Assembly: GCA_019694875.1 (NCBI GenBank)
Contig: JAIBBC010000002.1
Location: 434,001-498,000, forward strand
Direction: 5' to 3'
Origin: Cyclobacteriaceae bacterium
GTDB lineage: Bacteria; Bacteroidota; Bacteroidia; Cytophagales; Cyclobacteriaceae
DNA length: 64,000 nt
The notes beneath the pieces are model-generated. The model did not search any database. It was not told where the DNA came from and worked only from the letters and a program-made list of their open reading frames with translations. A program made the position numbers and the translations under genes. Positions 25,020 through 33,679 of this stretch are shown here, piece by piece (the stretch's first letter is position 1; each line of letters begins with the position of its first letter).

Positions 25020-27161
25020 TTATTGGTTTACAGCAACTTTTTCAGCCTTTATGTCGGTTCCTAATCGTTGCAGGTACGCAATGACGGCCACAATTTCAGC
25101 ATCACTTGATACTTCAATTCCATCCTTTTTCAGCGAAGCCGTAATTGTTTCAGCCTGCTGTTCGAGTTCAGCATTGGCAGTTTCTTCATAGCCTTCCGGA
25201 TATGGAACACCTACGGTACGCAGTGCAGATATTTTACCTGCTGTTGAGGCCTTGTCGATCGACTGCTCGAACAACCATGGGTAAGCTGGCATGATTGAAC
25301 CCGTTGATACTGCATCGGGAGCCAGCATGTGATTATAATGCCAGGTGTTGGAGTACTTGCCACCCACGCGGTGAAGATCCGGGCCGGTGCGTTTCGAACC
25401 CCAGAGGAACGGATGATCGTAAACAAATTCACCGGATTTTGAGTATTCGCCATAACGCTCAGTTTCTGAACGGAATGGGCGGATCAATTGTGAGTGACAG
25501 CTTACGCAGCCTTCACGAATATAAATGTCGCGGCCCTGAAGCTCCAGCGGAGTGTAAGGCTTGACGCTGGCAATGGTCGGTACGTTGGATTTGATTAAGA
25601 AAGTCGGAACCAATTCGATAACTCCTCCAATCAGGATTGCTACAAGTGCTAACACGGTGAATAACATAGGTTTGTGCTCCAGAAGGCGATAGTGCCAACC
25701 CCCGGTTTTTATCACATAATTCTTAGCAAGCGGTGCAGCTTCTGCCGGTTCGTTTGCGATAAAACTTCCGGCATACGCAGTTTTCACGAGGTTGTAGGTC
25801 ATGATAATTGCACCTGTCAGGTATAACAATCCACCCGTTGCGCGCAGGCCGTGGAGCGGAAGAATCTGAACGGTTGTTTCGAGGAAGTTCTTGTAAACCA
25901 GGAATCCTTCGGGGTTAAATTCTTTCCACATCAGGCTTTGCGTAACACCTGAAACGTACATGGGCAATGCATAGAAAATGATACCCAGCGTTCCCAGCCA
26001 GAAGTGGATGTTGGCCAGTTTTGACGAATACAATTTCGTGTTCCACATGCGCGGAACTGTCCAGTACAGGATGGCAAAGATCAGGAAGCCGTTCCAGCCC
26101 AAGCCACCTACGTGCACGTGTGCTACGATCCAGTCGGTAAAGTGAGCAATCGCGTTAACGTTTTTCAGCGACAGCAGTGGTCCTTCCAGTGTAGCCATAC
26201 CGTACGCGGTGATCGCCACCACCATGAATTTCAGCACGGCATCTTCCCGAACACGATCCCATGCTCCGCGAAGGGTCATCAAACCGTTAAGCATACCACC
26301 CCATGACGGAGCGATGAGCATAATCGAGAACACAACACCCAACGATTGCGCCCAGTCGGGCAAAGTGCTGTATAACAAGTGGTGCGGGCCGGCCCAGATA
26401 TAAATGAAAATCAGCGCCCAGAAGTGAATAATAGAAAGACGATATGAATAAACAGGACGATTGGCTGCCTTTGGCAGGAAGTAGTACATAATTCCCAGAA
26501 ATGGTGTTGTGAGGAAGAATGCTACCGCGTTGTGGCCGTACCACCATTGAACAAGTGCATCCTGAACACCGGCATACCAGGAATAGCTTTTGAAGAATGA
26601 TACCGGCATCTCGAATGAGTTCACAATGTGGAGCACGGCAACCGTTACAAACGTTGCGATGTAAAACCAGATGGCCACATACATGTGGCGCTCACGTCTT
26701 TTAATAATCGTACCGATCATGTTAATACCAAACACAACCCACACGAGGGCGATGGCGATGTCAATCGGCCATTCGAGTTCGGCATACTCTTTTGATGTGG
26801 TGATCCCCAGGGGTAGCGTGATGGCTGCAGCAAGGATGATCAGTTGCCAACCCCAGAAGTGAATCCAGCTCAGCGTGTCGCTGAGCATGCGGGCCTTTAA
26901 CAGGCGCTGCATCGAGTAGTACACGCCCGCAAACATCGCATTGCCCACAAAGGCAAATATGATGGCATTGGTATGCAGTGGCCTGATGCGCCCGAATGAA
27001 ACAAACTGTCCCACGGGTGAGTCTGAGAAATTAAAAATGGGATAAAACAACTGAATGGCGGCTGTAAGCCCCACCAGCATGCCGACCAGTCCGAAAATGA
27101 CGGAGGCAATCATGAAGGCTTTTACGATTTTATTATCGTAACTGAACTTTTCGATTTCCAT
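25020..27161 (-). CDS. ccoNO: Fused CcoN-CcoO subunits of cbb3 cytochrome oxidase
   Basis: About 713 residues from the ATG at 27161; the upstream in-frame start at 27224 adds a region with no family match. The first ~480 residues are the 12-TM CcoN core: FGRIRPLHTNAIIFAFVGNA (heme ligand His), WWYGHNAVAFFLTTPFLG and AGPHHLLY (CuB and heme b3 ligands), and VAHVHVGGLGWNGFLI. The last ~190 residues are CcoO with one TM near 500-520 and a heme c motif EGCVSCHSQLIRP. The fusion is common in Bacteroidota. The enzyme reduces O2 to water at low oxygen. CcoS and the CcoI copper ATPase are not in the window. Confidence 0.93.
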   Translation of the reverse strand: MEIEKFSYDNKIVKAFMIASVIFGLVGMLVGLTAAIQLFYPIFNFSDSPVGQFVSFGRIRPLHTNAIIFAFVGNAMFAGVYYSMQRLLKARMLSDTLSWIHFWGWQLIILAAAITLPLGITTSKEYAELEWPIDIAIALVWVVFGINMIGTIIKRRERHMYVAIWFYIATFVTVAVLHIVNSFEMPVSFFKSYSWYAGVQDALVQWWYGHNAVAFFLTTPFLGIMYYFLPKAANRPVYSYRLSIIHFWALIFIYIWAGPHHLLYSTLPDWAQSLGVVFSIMLIAPSWGGMLNGLMTLRGAWDRVREDAVLKFMVVAITAYGMATLEGPLLSLKNVNAIAHFTDWIVAHVHVGGLGWNGFLIFAILYWTVPRMWNTKLYSSKLANIHFWLGTLGIIFYALPMYVSGVTQSLMWKEFNPEGFLVYKNFLETTVQILPLHGLRATGGLLYLTGAIIMTYNLVKTAYAGSFIANEPAEAAPLAKNYVIKTGGWHYRLLEHKPMLFTVLALVAILIGGVIELVPTFLIKSNVPTIASVKPYTPLELQGRDIYIREGCVSCHSQLIRPFRSETERYGEYSKSGEFVYDHPFLWGSKRTGPDLHRVGGKYSNTWHYNHMLAPDAVSTGSIMPAYPWLFEQSIDKASTAGKISALRTVGVPYPEGYEETANAELEQQAETITASLKKDGIEVSSDAEIVAVIAYLQRLGTDIKAEKVAVNQ

Positions 27162-27247
27162 AGCGTGAGTGCAGCGGTTAAGGTTATTTTGCGATAAAAG
27201 TAAAAGCGCGAAAAAAGGCTGCATATGATGGGTGTTAGATGGTTACA

Positions 27248-27259
27248 TGATTTTTGTCA
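27248..27259. promoter_or_regulatory. Candidate Crp/FNR-type operator upstream of ccoNO
   Basis: TGATTTTTGTCA has the TGA-N6-TCA core and centres about 92 bases before the ccoNO start (27161). Flanking bases make an exact 15-mer match (ACATGATTTTTGTCA, 27245-27259) with the site in front of the PAS kinase/REC-Crp pair. No good TTTG / TAnnTTTG promoter was found between site and gene. Confidence 0.5.
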
Positions 27260-27429
27260 CCCCGTGTAAAGGCGTCAAAATCAGCTATAAATATCAGATT
27301 GTCAGTGAGTTGCGCTTGATATTTTGTACCCTTAAAACTGATTCGCCCTTGCCCCGGCCGGGCGATATCTTTGATGTGAGTTGAGCTTGTTTGAATTGTA
27401 ACCGTAATTTGTGCCGCAACTCCTTATGT

Positions 27430-28128
27430 ATGGAAACCTTCATCAGTGATCTTTCTTCAAAAGAGTTTCCCGCACGGGAAAAGATTTCAGCCAAAACCAT
27501 CCGGCCCTCGATACTCCATATAATAAAGAGCGACCATCCGGATTTCAAAGAAGAAAGCTATTGTTCGCTAACCGAACTCAACGTTTACCGGCAGAAGTAT
27601 ATTCAGGATTTTTTGCTGCGCGAAGTGGGCGAGCTCACCGAACTGGAGGACACTGTGCTGAATGCGTTGAAGAACCGCGAATCGCTGGTAAATAAAATTG
27701 AAGAGCCGGAAGAAAAGCTTGGTTTCGGGCAACGACTTGCCGATCGGGTTGCCAGTTTTGGCGGAAGCTGGACATTTATCGTTTTGTTTGGATTCTTCCT
27801 GCTGCTATGGATGATTGTCAACTCCGTATTCCTGGTAACGAAACCATTCGATCCGTACCCATACATCTTGCTAAACCTGATCCTGTCAACGCTAGCAGCA
27901 CTGCAGGCACCGGTTATTATGATGAGCCAGAATCGCCAGGAAGAAAAAGACCGTGACCGTGCCCGGAAAGATTACATGATTAACCTGAAGTCGGAACTCG
28001 AAATCCGGATGCTCCATGAAAAAATCGATCATCTGATTATTCACCAGCAGCATGAACTGCTCGAGATCCAAAAAGTTCAAATCGAAATGATGAATGATAT
28101 TCTGAACAAATTGCCGGAGAAAAACTAG
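27430..28128 (+). CDS. DUF1003 domain membrane protein
   Basis: About 232 residues from the ATG at 27430. The DUF1003 core is visible as RLADRVASFGGSWTFIVLFG, a TM pair (about 112-165) with the conserved FDPYPYILLNLILSTLAALQAPVIMMSQNRQ, then a cytosolic helix rich in charge with an HEKIDHL segment (about 190-215). The N-terminal 95 residues are cytosolic and hold no recognised domain. Its function is unknown. A TATCTTTG sequence at 27366-27373 fits a -7 box; the -33 box is not evident. It converges with the DUF1275 gene. Confidence 0.8.
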   Translation: METFISDLSSKEFPAREKISAKTIRPSILHIIKSDHPDFKEESYCSLTELNVYRQKYIQDFLLREVGELTELEDTVLNALKNRESLVNKIEEPEEKLGFGQRLADRVASFGGSWTFIVLFGFFLLLWMIVNSVFLVTKPFDPYPYILLNLILSTLAALQAPVIMMSQNRQEEKDRDRARKDYMINLKSELEIRMLHEKIDHLIIHQQHELLEIQKVQIEMMNDILNKLPEKN

Positions 28129-28147
28129 GCTTTGCCTGACACCTTAG

Positions 28148-28849
28148 CTACCTCTTGTGCCCGCCTTCCCAGAAGTCGAACATAATGCCGAGGATTAACA
28201 CGGCTGCTGCAATCAACAGAACATTCAGTTGAATAGAGGAATAGAAAACACCTCCAACAATTCCTCCGATGAAGAAAAAACAAATGATGGTGAGCCGCAG
28301 GCGGATGGAAGAAAAGAGTTTGGTGCGCTGGTCCGGCTCTTTATAAAAGAACAACTGCGAAAGTTCGATCCCCAGATCAGTAAACAACCCGGTTAAATGT
28401 GTTGTACGCACAGCTGCATTAGATATGGTGGTAACAAGCGAATTCTGCAACCCCATCGCGAACAGCAGGAGAAATGCGAGGGTATCGGGATGGTTCTGCA
28501 CCAGCAAATCTCCAAACAGAGGCACCGAAAGAAGAATTGCACCTTCGATGAGAGCGGGCAGGACATAAACGTAAGGGAAGTTTCTTTTGTAGATCAGTTC
28601 AACCATGAAGCTGGAAACGAACGATCCCAGGAAGAAGAAAAATATGTAGAGAAAGAAGATGAATCCCTGAAGAAAATTCAGCTTGAAAAGTTCATCCACA
28701 AAAAAGGCAAAGTGACCCGTTACGTTTGTTGTCAATCGCTGGACGGCTAGAAAGCCCGCAACGTTTACGAGTCCGGCAACAAACGAGAGCAGCGAAGCAA
28801 TGCGCAGGTTATGCTGTAATGTCCGGGTTTCACCCCTGTGCTTGAACAT
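28148..28849 (-). CDS. DUF1275 (YoaK) family membrane protein
   Basis: 233 residues with about six TM segments. The motif AGLVNVAGFLAVQRLTTNVTGHFA near residues 20-45 is the DUF1275 signature, and LTGLFTDLGIELSQLFF later is also typical. The role is unknown, possibly transport. It is transcribed alone and converges with DUF1003, separated by 19 bases. Confidence 0.8.
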   Translation of the reverse strand: MFKHRGETRTLQHNLRIASLLSFVAGLVNVAGFLAVQRLTTNVTGHFAFFVDELFKLNFLQGFIFFLYIFFFFLGSFVSSFMVELIYKRNFPYVYVLPALIEGAILLSVPLFGDLLVQNHPDTLAFLLLFAMGLQNSLVTTISNAAVRTTHLTGLFTDLGIELSQLFFYKEPDQRTKLFSSIRLRLTIICFFFIGGIVGGVFYSSIQLNVLLIAAAVLILGIMFDFWEGGHKR

Positions 28850-29247
28850 GATCGACTGAAAGGATGGAAGTTATCCGGCATGAAGATACACTGCTTCATG
28901 AATGCATCAAAATCAGGCGGGAAAGTTGAGTGGTGTTCTGGACATCGTGCCCAGGCGCTCCGACTGATATTGATCGCGGAATTCCTCGTTTGAGCAATTT
29001 TGTCAACACTTCCCGTAACTGACGTAACAAATACTGGCTTTTGGTGGGATGAAATTCGCATGGTTCTGCATAACCTGTAAGCAATGATTTATACAAATAG
29101 GTTAATACAGATTTAATCGGGCTTTAATAGAATTATATACGGTTTAAATAATCGCTTCGTGCATATTAGGAACCTTAATTCTTGTATTTCACGCAGAATT
29201 CATTGGCATTAATATTGAATGGTATACGTAATTGATAATCCAGAGAT
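28850..29247. other. Gene-free region of 398 bases
   Basis: The two neighbouring genes diverge from here, so it holds their promoters. I see no convincing ORF, tRNA, intrinsic terminator or TGA-N6-TCA site. Bases 29100-29247 are AT-rich, as expected upstream of the TPR gene. Small antisense ORFs here have no family features. Confidence 0.45.
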
Positions 29248-30867
29248 ATGAAAAAGAAAGCCCTTGTATTGATAATGTGCTCGTTTGGACTCGTTGTGGC
29301 TGTTTTCGGGCAACGTTCGGAAATCAAAAAATCGAAGCGACTGATTTCGGTCGACCATGCAACAGAAGCTATGGCGCCCATCGAAGCTGCTATCCGCGAG
29401 AATCCAAAAGAAGCTGATTTATATTATTATCTCGGCTATGCACAACTAAAAAATAATCAACTTGACGCTGCTGCGAAATCGTTTGATGCAGGTATCGCAA
29501 AGAACCCGAAAGAGGCCATCAACTATGCCGGTAAAGGTCATTTAGCATTGTTGCAAAACCGTGCTGCCGATGCGAAAACAAATCTCGACAAAGCCTTACA
29601 GTTATCGAAGTCAAAAAAAGCACCCGTACTAAAAGCAGTGGCTGAAGCGTATTTAACACAACCTCAGCGTGTTGCTGAAGCAGTTGCTCTTTTGTTGAAA
29701 GCAAAATCTATTAAGGATGATGCGGAAGTCGAGATGTTATTAGGTGACGCGTATATTCTGCAAAATCAGGCAGGTTCTGCGGTGTCGGCTTATGAAAATG
29801 CTGCTGCGATGGATCCTAAGAATGGGGAGCCATACTACAAAATTGGTATAATTTATACCCGCGTGAATCCGCAAATGTCTCAACAGTCGTTTGAAAAGGC
29901 TGTGGCCGTTGACCCGGACTATACGTATGCGTATGATGAGCTGGCCGACATTTACTATCAGCAAAAAGAAGCTGATAAGGCGGTAGCGGCCGCTGAAAAA
30001 TTCCGTCAGTTGAGCAGTGATCCGGAGAAAATTAAAATGAGACTAGCCTTTATTTATGTAATGCAAGGCGAGTATGCGAAAGGAAACCAGTTGTTCAGTG
30101 AATTGACGACCCAGGAGAATGTAAAGCCGGTTGTATTCCGTTATTACATTAAGTCGCTGCAGGCGACAAAAGATTCTACCGATTCTTCAAAATCGGCTGA
30201 AGTTGCAGAACGGTTTTTAACTACGGCCAAGCCTGAAGATATTACTCCGAAAGATTATATCGAATTGGGCAAGCTTTATCTCGCTATGAATAACGATTCA
30301 CTTGGCGAAATTCAGCTCACGAAAGCTGTGCAACTTGATCCTAAAAGTGTGGATGCTGCGCAGGCACAAGCTGAAATCTATTACAAGAACCGAAAGTATG
30401 CAGAGGCCGCAGAGGCTTACAAGCGCCTGATCGCTGTTAAAGAAAAGCCAAGCCCAAATGAGTACTTAAATATGGCGCGTTCATACTCGATGACGGAGCA
30501 ATACCAACAGGCAGATACCGTGTATGTTCAACTTGTTGAGCAATACCCAACCAATATACAGGTACTCGTGGAATCTGCACGTGTTAAAGCAAACATCGAT
30601 TCAACGCAGGAGGCAGGGCTCGCGAAACCGCTTTATGAGAAGATTCTTGAACTGAGTTCAGCGGCCCCGGATAAGAATAAAACTTTCATCATCGAAGCTT
30701 ACAAATATCTTGGTTCATATTATGCGATCAGTGAAGGCAATCTCACAAAAGGAAAAGAGTATTTCGAGAAAGTGCTTGCACTAAACCCGAATGATGCTCA
30801 GGCCAAGGAAGTGTTGAATGCGATCCGGCAGGGTGCCATCCAGCGACAGAAAGGAACAGGGGAGTAA
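29248..30867 (+). CDS. Secreted TPR repeat protein
   Basis: 539 residues with a signal peptide ending VAVFGQ. The mature protein is a run of tetratricopeptide repeats, for example EAAIRENPKEADLYYYLGYAQL, AFDAGIAKNPKEAINYAGKG-type units and LTKAVQLDPKSVDAAQAQAE, with about 12 units and a break near 310-350. Such proteins act as periplasmic scaffolds in Bacteroidota, often for gliding or envelope assembly. No partner gene is adjacent. A strong terminator follows at 30890-30916. Confidence 0.85.
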   Translation: MKKKALVLIMCSFGLVVAVFGQRSEIKKSKRLISVDHATEAMAPIEAAIRENPKEADLYYYLGYAQLKNNQLDAAAKSFDAGIAKNPKEAINYAGKGHLALLQNRAADAKTNLDKALQLSKSKKAPVLKAVAEAYLTQPQRVAEAVALLLKAKSIKDDAEVEMLLGDAYILQNQAGSAVSAYENAAAMDPKNGEPYYKIGIIYTRVNPQMSQQSFEKAVAVDPDYTYAYDELADIYYQQKEADKAVAAAEKFRQLSSDPEKIKMRLAFIYVMQGEYAKGNQLFSELTTQENVKPVVFRYYIKSLQATKDSTDSSKSAEVAERFLTTAKPEDITPKDYIELGKLYLAMNNDSLGEIQLTKAVQLDPKSVDAAQAQAEIYYKNRKYAEAAEAYKRLIAVKEKPSPNEYLNMARSYSMTEQYQQADTVYVQLVEQYPTNIQVLVESARVKANIDSTQEAGLAKPLYEKILELSSAAPDKNKTFIIEAYKYLGSYYAISEGNLTKGKEYFEKVLALNPNDAQAKEVLNAIRQGAIQRQKGTGE

Positions 30868-30882
30868 CATTAAAAAGAGGAG

Positions 30883-30916
30883 AAAAAAAGCCTGCGGAAT
30901 TTCTGCAGGCTTTTTT
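30883..30916. terminator. Bidirectional intrinsic terminator
   Basis: GCCTGC (30890-30895) and GCAGGC (30905-30910) form a stem with loop GGAATTTCT, flanked by AAAAAAA on one side and TTTTTT on the other. It serves the TPR gene on the + strand and, because of the A-run, also the converging DoxX-like gene on the - strand. Confidence 0.85.
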
Positions 30917-30917
30917 A

Positions 30918-31289
30918 TTATCCAGTTACACGCTTGTCACGGGAGGCGTACTTTGCATACACAAGCAATGCCCCGATAACCATCACGTTCCGGAAGATGT
31001 TGAGCATGTCATTTTCATAACTGCCCGCACGCGGAATGTGTACCATGAAAATCATCAGGAGTACATATAATGCCATCAGCACAGTAGCCAGCTTGTCGAA
31101 CTTGCCCAGTAAGCAACTTATGATAAACCCCAGTATCAGAGTTCCGGTAAAGTAGTTCCAAAACAATGGTGCCGGTAACCAGTCCGGAACAAAACTCGCC
31201 CCAACCTCTGGCTTACCGAAGTGCAAACCTACGTACAACAAAAACGACAACGGAAAAAGGTAGCGGCCTAACGATAAAATTTTCTCCAT
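30918..31289 (-). CDS. DoxX-like small membrane protein
   Basis: 123 residues with four TM segments. The pattern GRYLFPLSFLLYVGLHFG at the start and PDWLPAPLFWNYFTGTLIL in the first loop match DoxX-like proteins. Their function is unclear; some link to thiol or oxidative stress. It lies 11 bases downstream of the YciI-like gene on the same strand and shares its converging terminator with the TPR gene. Confidence 0.72.
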   Translation of the reverse strand: MEKILSLGRYLFPLSFLLYVGLHFGKPEVGASFVPDWLPAPLFWNYFTGTLILGFIISCLLGKFDKLATVLMALYVLLMIFMVHIPRAGSYENDMLNIFRNVMVIGALLVYAKYASRDKRVTG

Positions 31290-31300
31290 ACGGTTTTACG

Positions 31301-31657
31301 TTAATTAGTGGGGAAAGGTATCAACGGTCTGATTTCCACCGAACTGTTCGGGTATTTGAGAATCGGACAGGTTTTACCCCAATGCTCTGCCTCTTGGATC
31401 GTTTCTGCTTTGCAGATAAGAAAGCCTGATACGAGTACGGTGTTGTTGTCTTTGTGCGGATGGCCGGCTGTAACCCCTTTGTTGTTCACGATGGATGCTT
31501 CATACCGGATCGGAGCGGTTGTAATCAGTTTGCCTTGCATGGCGATATTTCCGATCCACGATTGCCAGTGCGGCATTTCGGCTGCCATGTCCTGCGCGGT
31601 CGCCAAATACCCGTTTTCCGCGCTTGCGTTACGAAACAATAATAGGAACTCTTTCAT
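31301..31657 (-). CDS. YciI/DGPF-type small protein
   Basis: About 118 residues from the ATG at 31657, where the family start MKEFLLLFR begins. The rest fits the YCII-related fold: WQSWIGNIAMQGKLI, VSGFLICKAETIQEAEHWGKTCPIL and VEIRPLIPF. The Cys-Pro near the end is typical of the group. YciI-like proteins often act as small enzymes or accessory proteins; no substrate can be given. It precedes the DoxX-like gene in a probable operon. Confidence 0.78.
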   Translation of the reverse strand: MKEFLLLFRNASAENGYLATAQDMAAEMPHWQSWIGNIAMQGKLITTAPIRYEASIVNNKGVTAGHPHKDNNTVLVSGFLICKAETIQEAEHWGKTCPILKYPNSSVEIRPLIPFPTN

Positions 31658-31736
31658 TTTTGTTGGATTTAGTGATACAATACGAGTGTAAAAATCCAAT
31701 TCACCTGTTTAATGGGTGATGATAAAAGTCTATGTT

Positions 31737-32303
31737 TTACAATTTCGCTTTGAGTCTGCTGAATACGTCTTTATTGATGCCAAGGTAGGACGCGATCAGT
31801 TTACTGGAAAGGCGCGACATCAGCGTGGGGCGGTATTGCATGAGCCATTTAATCCGTTCAAGCGCGGAGAGTGAAACAAACGTGTTGATGCGATATACCG
31901 AGTTCGCATAGGATGCTTCCAGAATTTGCTTGTACACCTGATCAAACTGCGGGACGGTTTCCATAAGTTGCTGGAACCCCTGGCGATCGATTGCCAGCAG
32001 TACGGAGGGCTCCACCGTACGAATGTTTTCAGACGCGGGTAACCCGGCACCAAAACTGATCAGTTCGCTGCACCAGTTGTCTTCAACTATAATGTCGCGC
32101 GTGGTTTCGTTCATGTTCTGGTCGTACACGTATACCTGCAAACACCCTTTCGCTACAAAGTATACATGTTTACAAATATCTCCCTGTGTTAAAAGCTGTT
32201 GGTTTCGCTTCGCTTCAATCAGGGTAAACTTCGATAACACGAACTCCAGGTTGGCCGGTTCGGTTCCGAGCCGCCTGACAATGTGATTTTTTAAGACTTC
32301 CAT
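31737..32303 (-). CDS. Crp/Fnr family regulator (compact Bacteroidota type)
   Basis: 188 residues: cNMP-binding-like beta-roll (about 20-125; QLLTQGDICKHVYFVAKGCLQVYV) and a short HTH at the end (LSSKLIASYLGINKDVFSRLKAKL). The HTH ends in the truncated form common to this Bacteroidota group, with DVFSR in place of the Glu-x3-Arg recognition helix. It is therefore not the best candidate for binding the TGA-N6-TCA sites. It lies 79 bases from the YciI-like start, same strand, and 20 bases from YdeI, which suggests local control of one of these small units. Confidence 0.85.
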   Translation of the reverse strand: MEVLKNHIVRRLGTEPANLEFVLSKFTLIEAKRNQQLLTQGDICKHVYFVAKGCLQVYVYDQNMNETTRDIIVEDNWCSELISFGAGLPASENIRTVEPSVLLAIDRQGFQQLMETVPQFDQVYKQILEASYANSVYRINTFVSLSALERIKWLMQYRPTLMSRLSSKLIASYLGINKDVFSRLKAKL

Positions 32304-32323
32304 CTGGGAGTAATTTTGTGAGC

Positions 32324-32911
32324 CTATTGCCGGTAATGATTGGCACGAATGTTTTTCTTTGCCAGCTCCACCGTTTGAATGATTCGCTGCTTACGGGTTT
32401 CCGGTTTTTTGGCGTTCATAATCCATTCGAGAATAATGCGTTTAGACGATGGCGGAAACGCGCTGAAATTCCGGAATGCGATTTTGCTTTTATCGAACTG
32501 CTTTTGCAGATCGTCTGGAACAATACCCTCCTGCACGGATATCAGCGCTTCCCATGTTCCGGTCTTTCGTGCGAGGTCAATCATGGCCTTACCTGCCGGC
32601 TTCATCTGTTTTTTCCGGATCATTTTTTCGGCACGTTCGCGATTGGATTTGCTCCAATTGCTTTTTGGTTTTCTGACTGCAAAAAACTGATACTTGCTTT
32701 CGGAATCTCTTTTGTGCGCAATACTGTCAATCCATCCGAAGCAGATTGCTTCTTCCACGGCTTCATCATAATACACACTTCGCGTCTCGCTGGTTTTGTG
32801 ATAGATGATAAGCCAAACAGATTTTTGAGTTTGATGATTTTTCGTCAACCATGAACGCCAGCCTTTTCTACTGCTGAACGATACGGCCGGAATTCCGTTG
32901 TGCACTTCCAT
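32324..32911 (-). CDS. YdeI/OmpD-associated family protein
   Basis: About 195 residues from the ATG at 32911, which overlaps the SDR stop as TGATG. The N-terminal region has GWRSWLTKNHQTQKSVWLIIYHK and the signature DEAVEEAICFGWIDSI, and the C-terminal part has RIILEWIMNAKKPETRKQRI. The family is soluble and has no proven enzymatic function. It follows the SDR gene without a gap, so the two are translated together; a link to small-molecule metabolism is possible. Confidence 0.85.
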   Translation of the reverse strand: MEVHNGIPAVSFSSRKGWRSWLTKNHQTQKSVWLIIYHKTSETRSVYYDEAVEEAICFGWIDSIAHKRDSESKYQFFAVRKPKSNWSKSNRERAEKMIRKKQMKPAGKAMIDLARKTGTWEALISVQEGIVPDDLQKQFDKSKIAFRNFSAFPPSSKRIILEWIMNAKKPETRKQRIIQTVELAKKNIRANHYRQ

Positions 32912-33624
32912 CACCAGTTCAGCGATTTTCCATCTCTGAAGAATCCACCACTGGGACCATCATCTGGCAGTGTGGCTGCCCATACAATTCCCTTAACACC
33001 TTCCGTAACAGGTCTCGCACCCCATGCTTCTGTACCGGGGTAGGTTGCCACGAATCCCGGGCACACTGAATTGATTTTAATTTTTGTTTCTTTTAATTCT
33101 TTAGCAAACTTCACTGTGAGTCCATTTAGCGCAAGTTTGGTGATTGCATACGCAGGTACATTTCCTGCATGATTAGCCATTCCAAAAACCGGATCGGTGA
33201 ACGAGCCTGCTCCGCTTGACACGTTGACAATTCTGCCTGATTCACTTTTTTCCAGTAGTGATTTAAATGCTTTAATTGTTCTCCAGGCCCCCAGTACATT
33301 CAAGTCGAATGCATCTTTCACAAAAGTCATATCAGTTGAAGCGGCTGCTCCACCCTGATCAAAGAATCCACCGGCATTATTAATCAATACATCAAGCTTT
33401 CCGAATTGTTCGGAAAATTGAGAAACCAATTTATCAATACTTGATTCACTGGTAACATCCAGTGTTTTTGCGATGAGCCCTGCATCAGCGGCCAGCAGAG
33501 TGACTTTATCGATATCGCGAGCGGTTATAACTACCGTATAGCCCAAAGCTGAAAGCTGACGGGCGGTTTCAAAGCCAAGGCCCATGTTACGGCTTACCCC
33601 GGTTACAAGCACAATTTTTTTCAT
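32911..33624 (-). CDS. SDR family oxidoreductase
   Basis: 237 residues with the classical SDR pattern: cofactor motif TGVSRNMGLG at the start, LDVLINNAGG, the active-site Ser in VNVSSGAG, and YAITK with the catalytic Tyr and Lys. The pattern after strand 2 (TARDIDKV) suits NADP(H). The substrate cannot be given. It is cotranscribed with YdeI. Confidence 0.88.
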   Translation of the reverse strand: MKKIVLVTGVSRNMGLGFETARQLSALGYTVVITARDIDKVTLLAADAGLIAKTLDVTSESSIDKLVSQFSEQFGKLDVLINNAGGFFDQGGAAASTDMTFVKDAFDLNVLGAWRTIKAFKSLLEKSESGRIVNVSSGAGSFTDPVFGMANHAGNVPAYAITKLALNGLTVKFAKELKETKIKINSVCPGFVATYPGTEAWGARPVTEGVKGIVWAATLPDDGPSGGFFRDGKSLNW

Positions 33625-33679
33625 ACCGTTTCAGGATGTTTCTTTTCAAACAACTACGGAATAAAAATGTTTGAAAAAA

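Noticed and set aside
31737-32303. The compact Crp-family protein as reader of the TGA-N6-TCA sites
   Set aside because: Its recognition helix reads DVFSR, without the Glu of the Glu-x3-Arg pair, so it is a poorer candidate than the regulators at 17262 and 40309.
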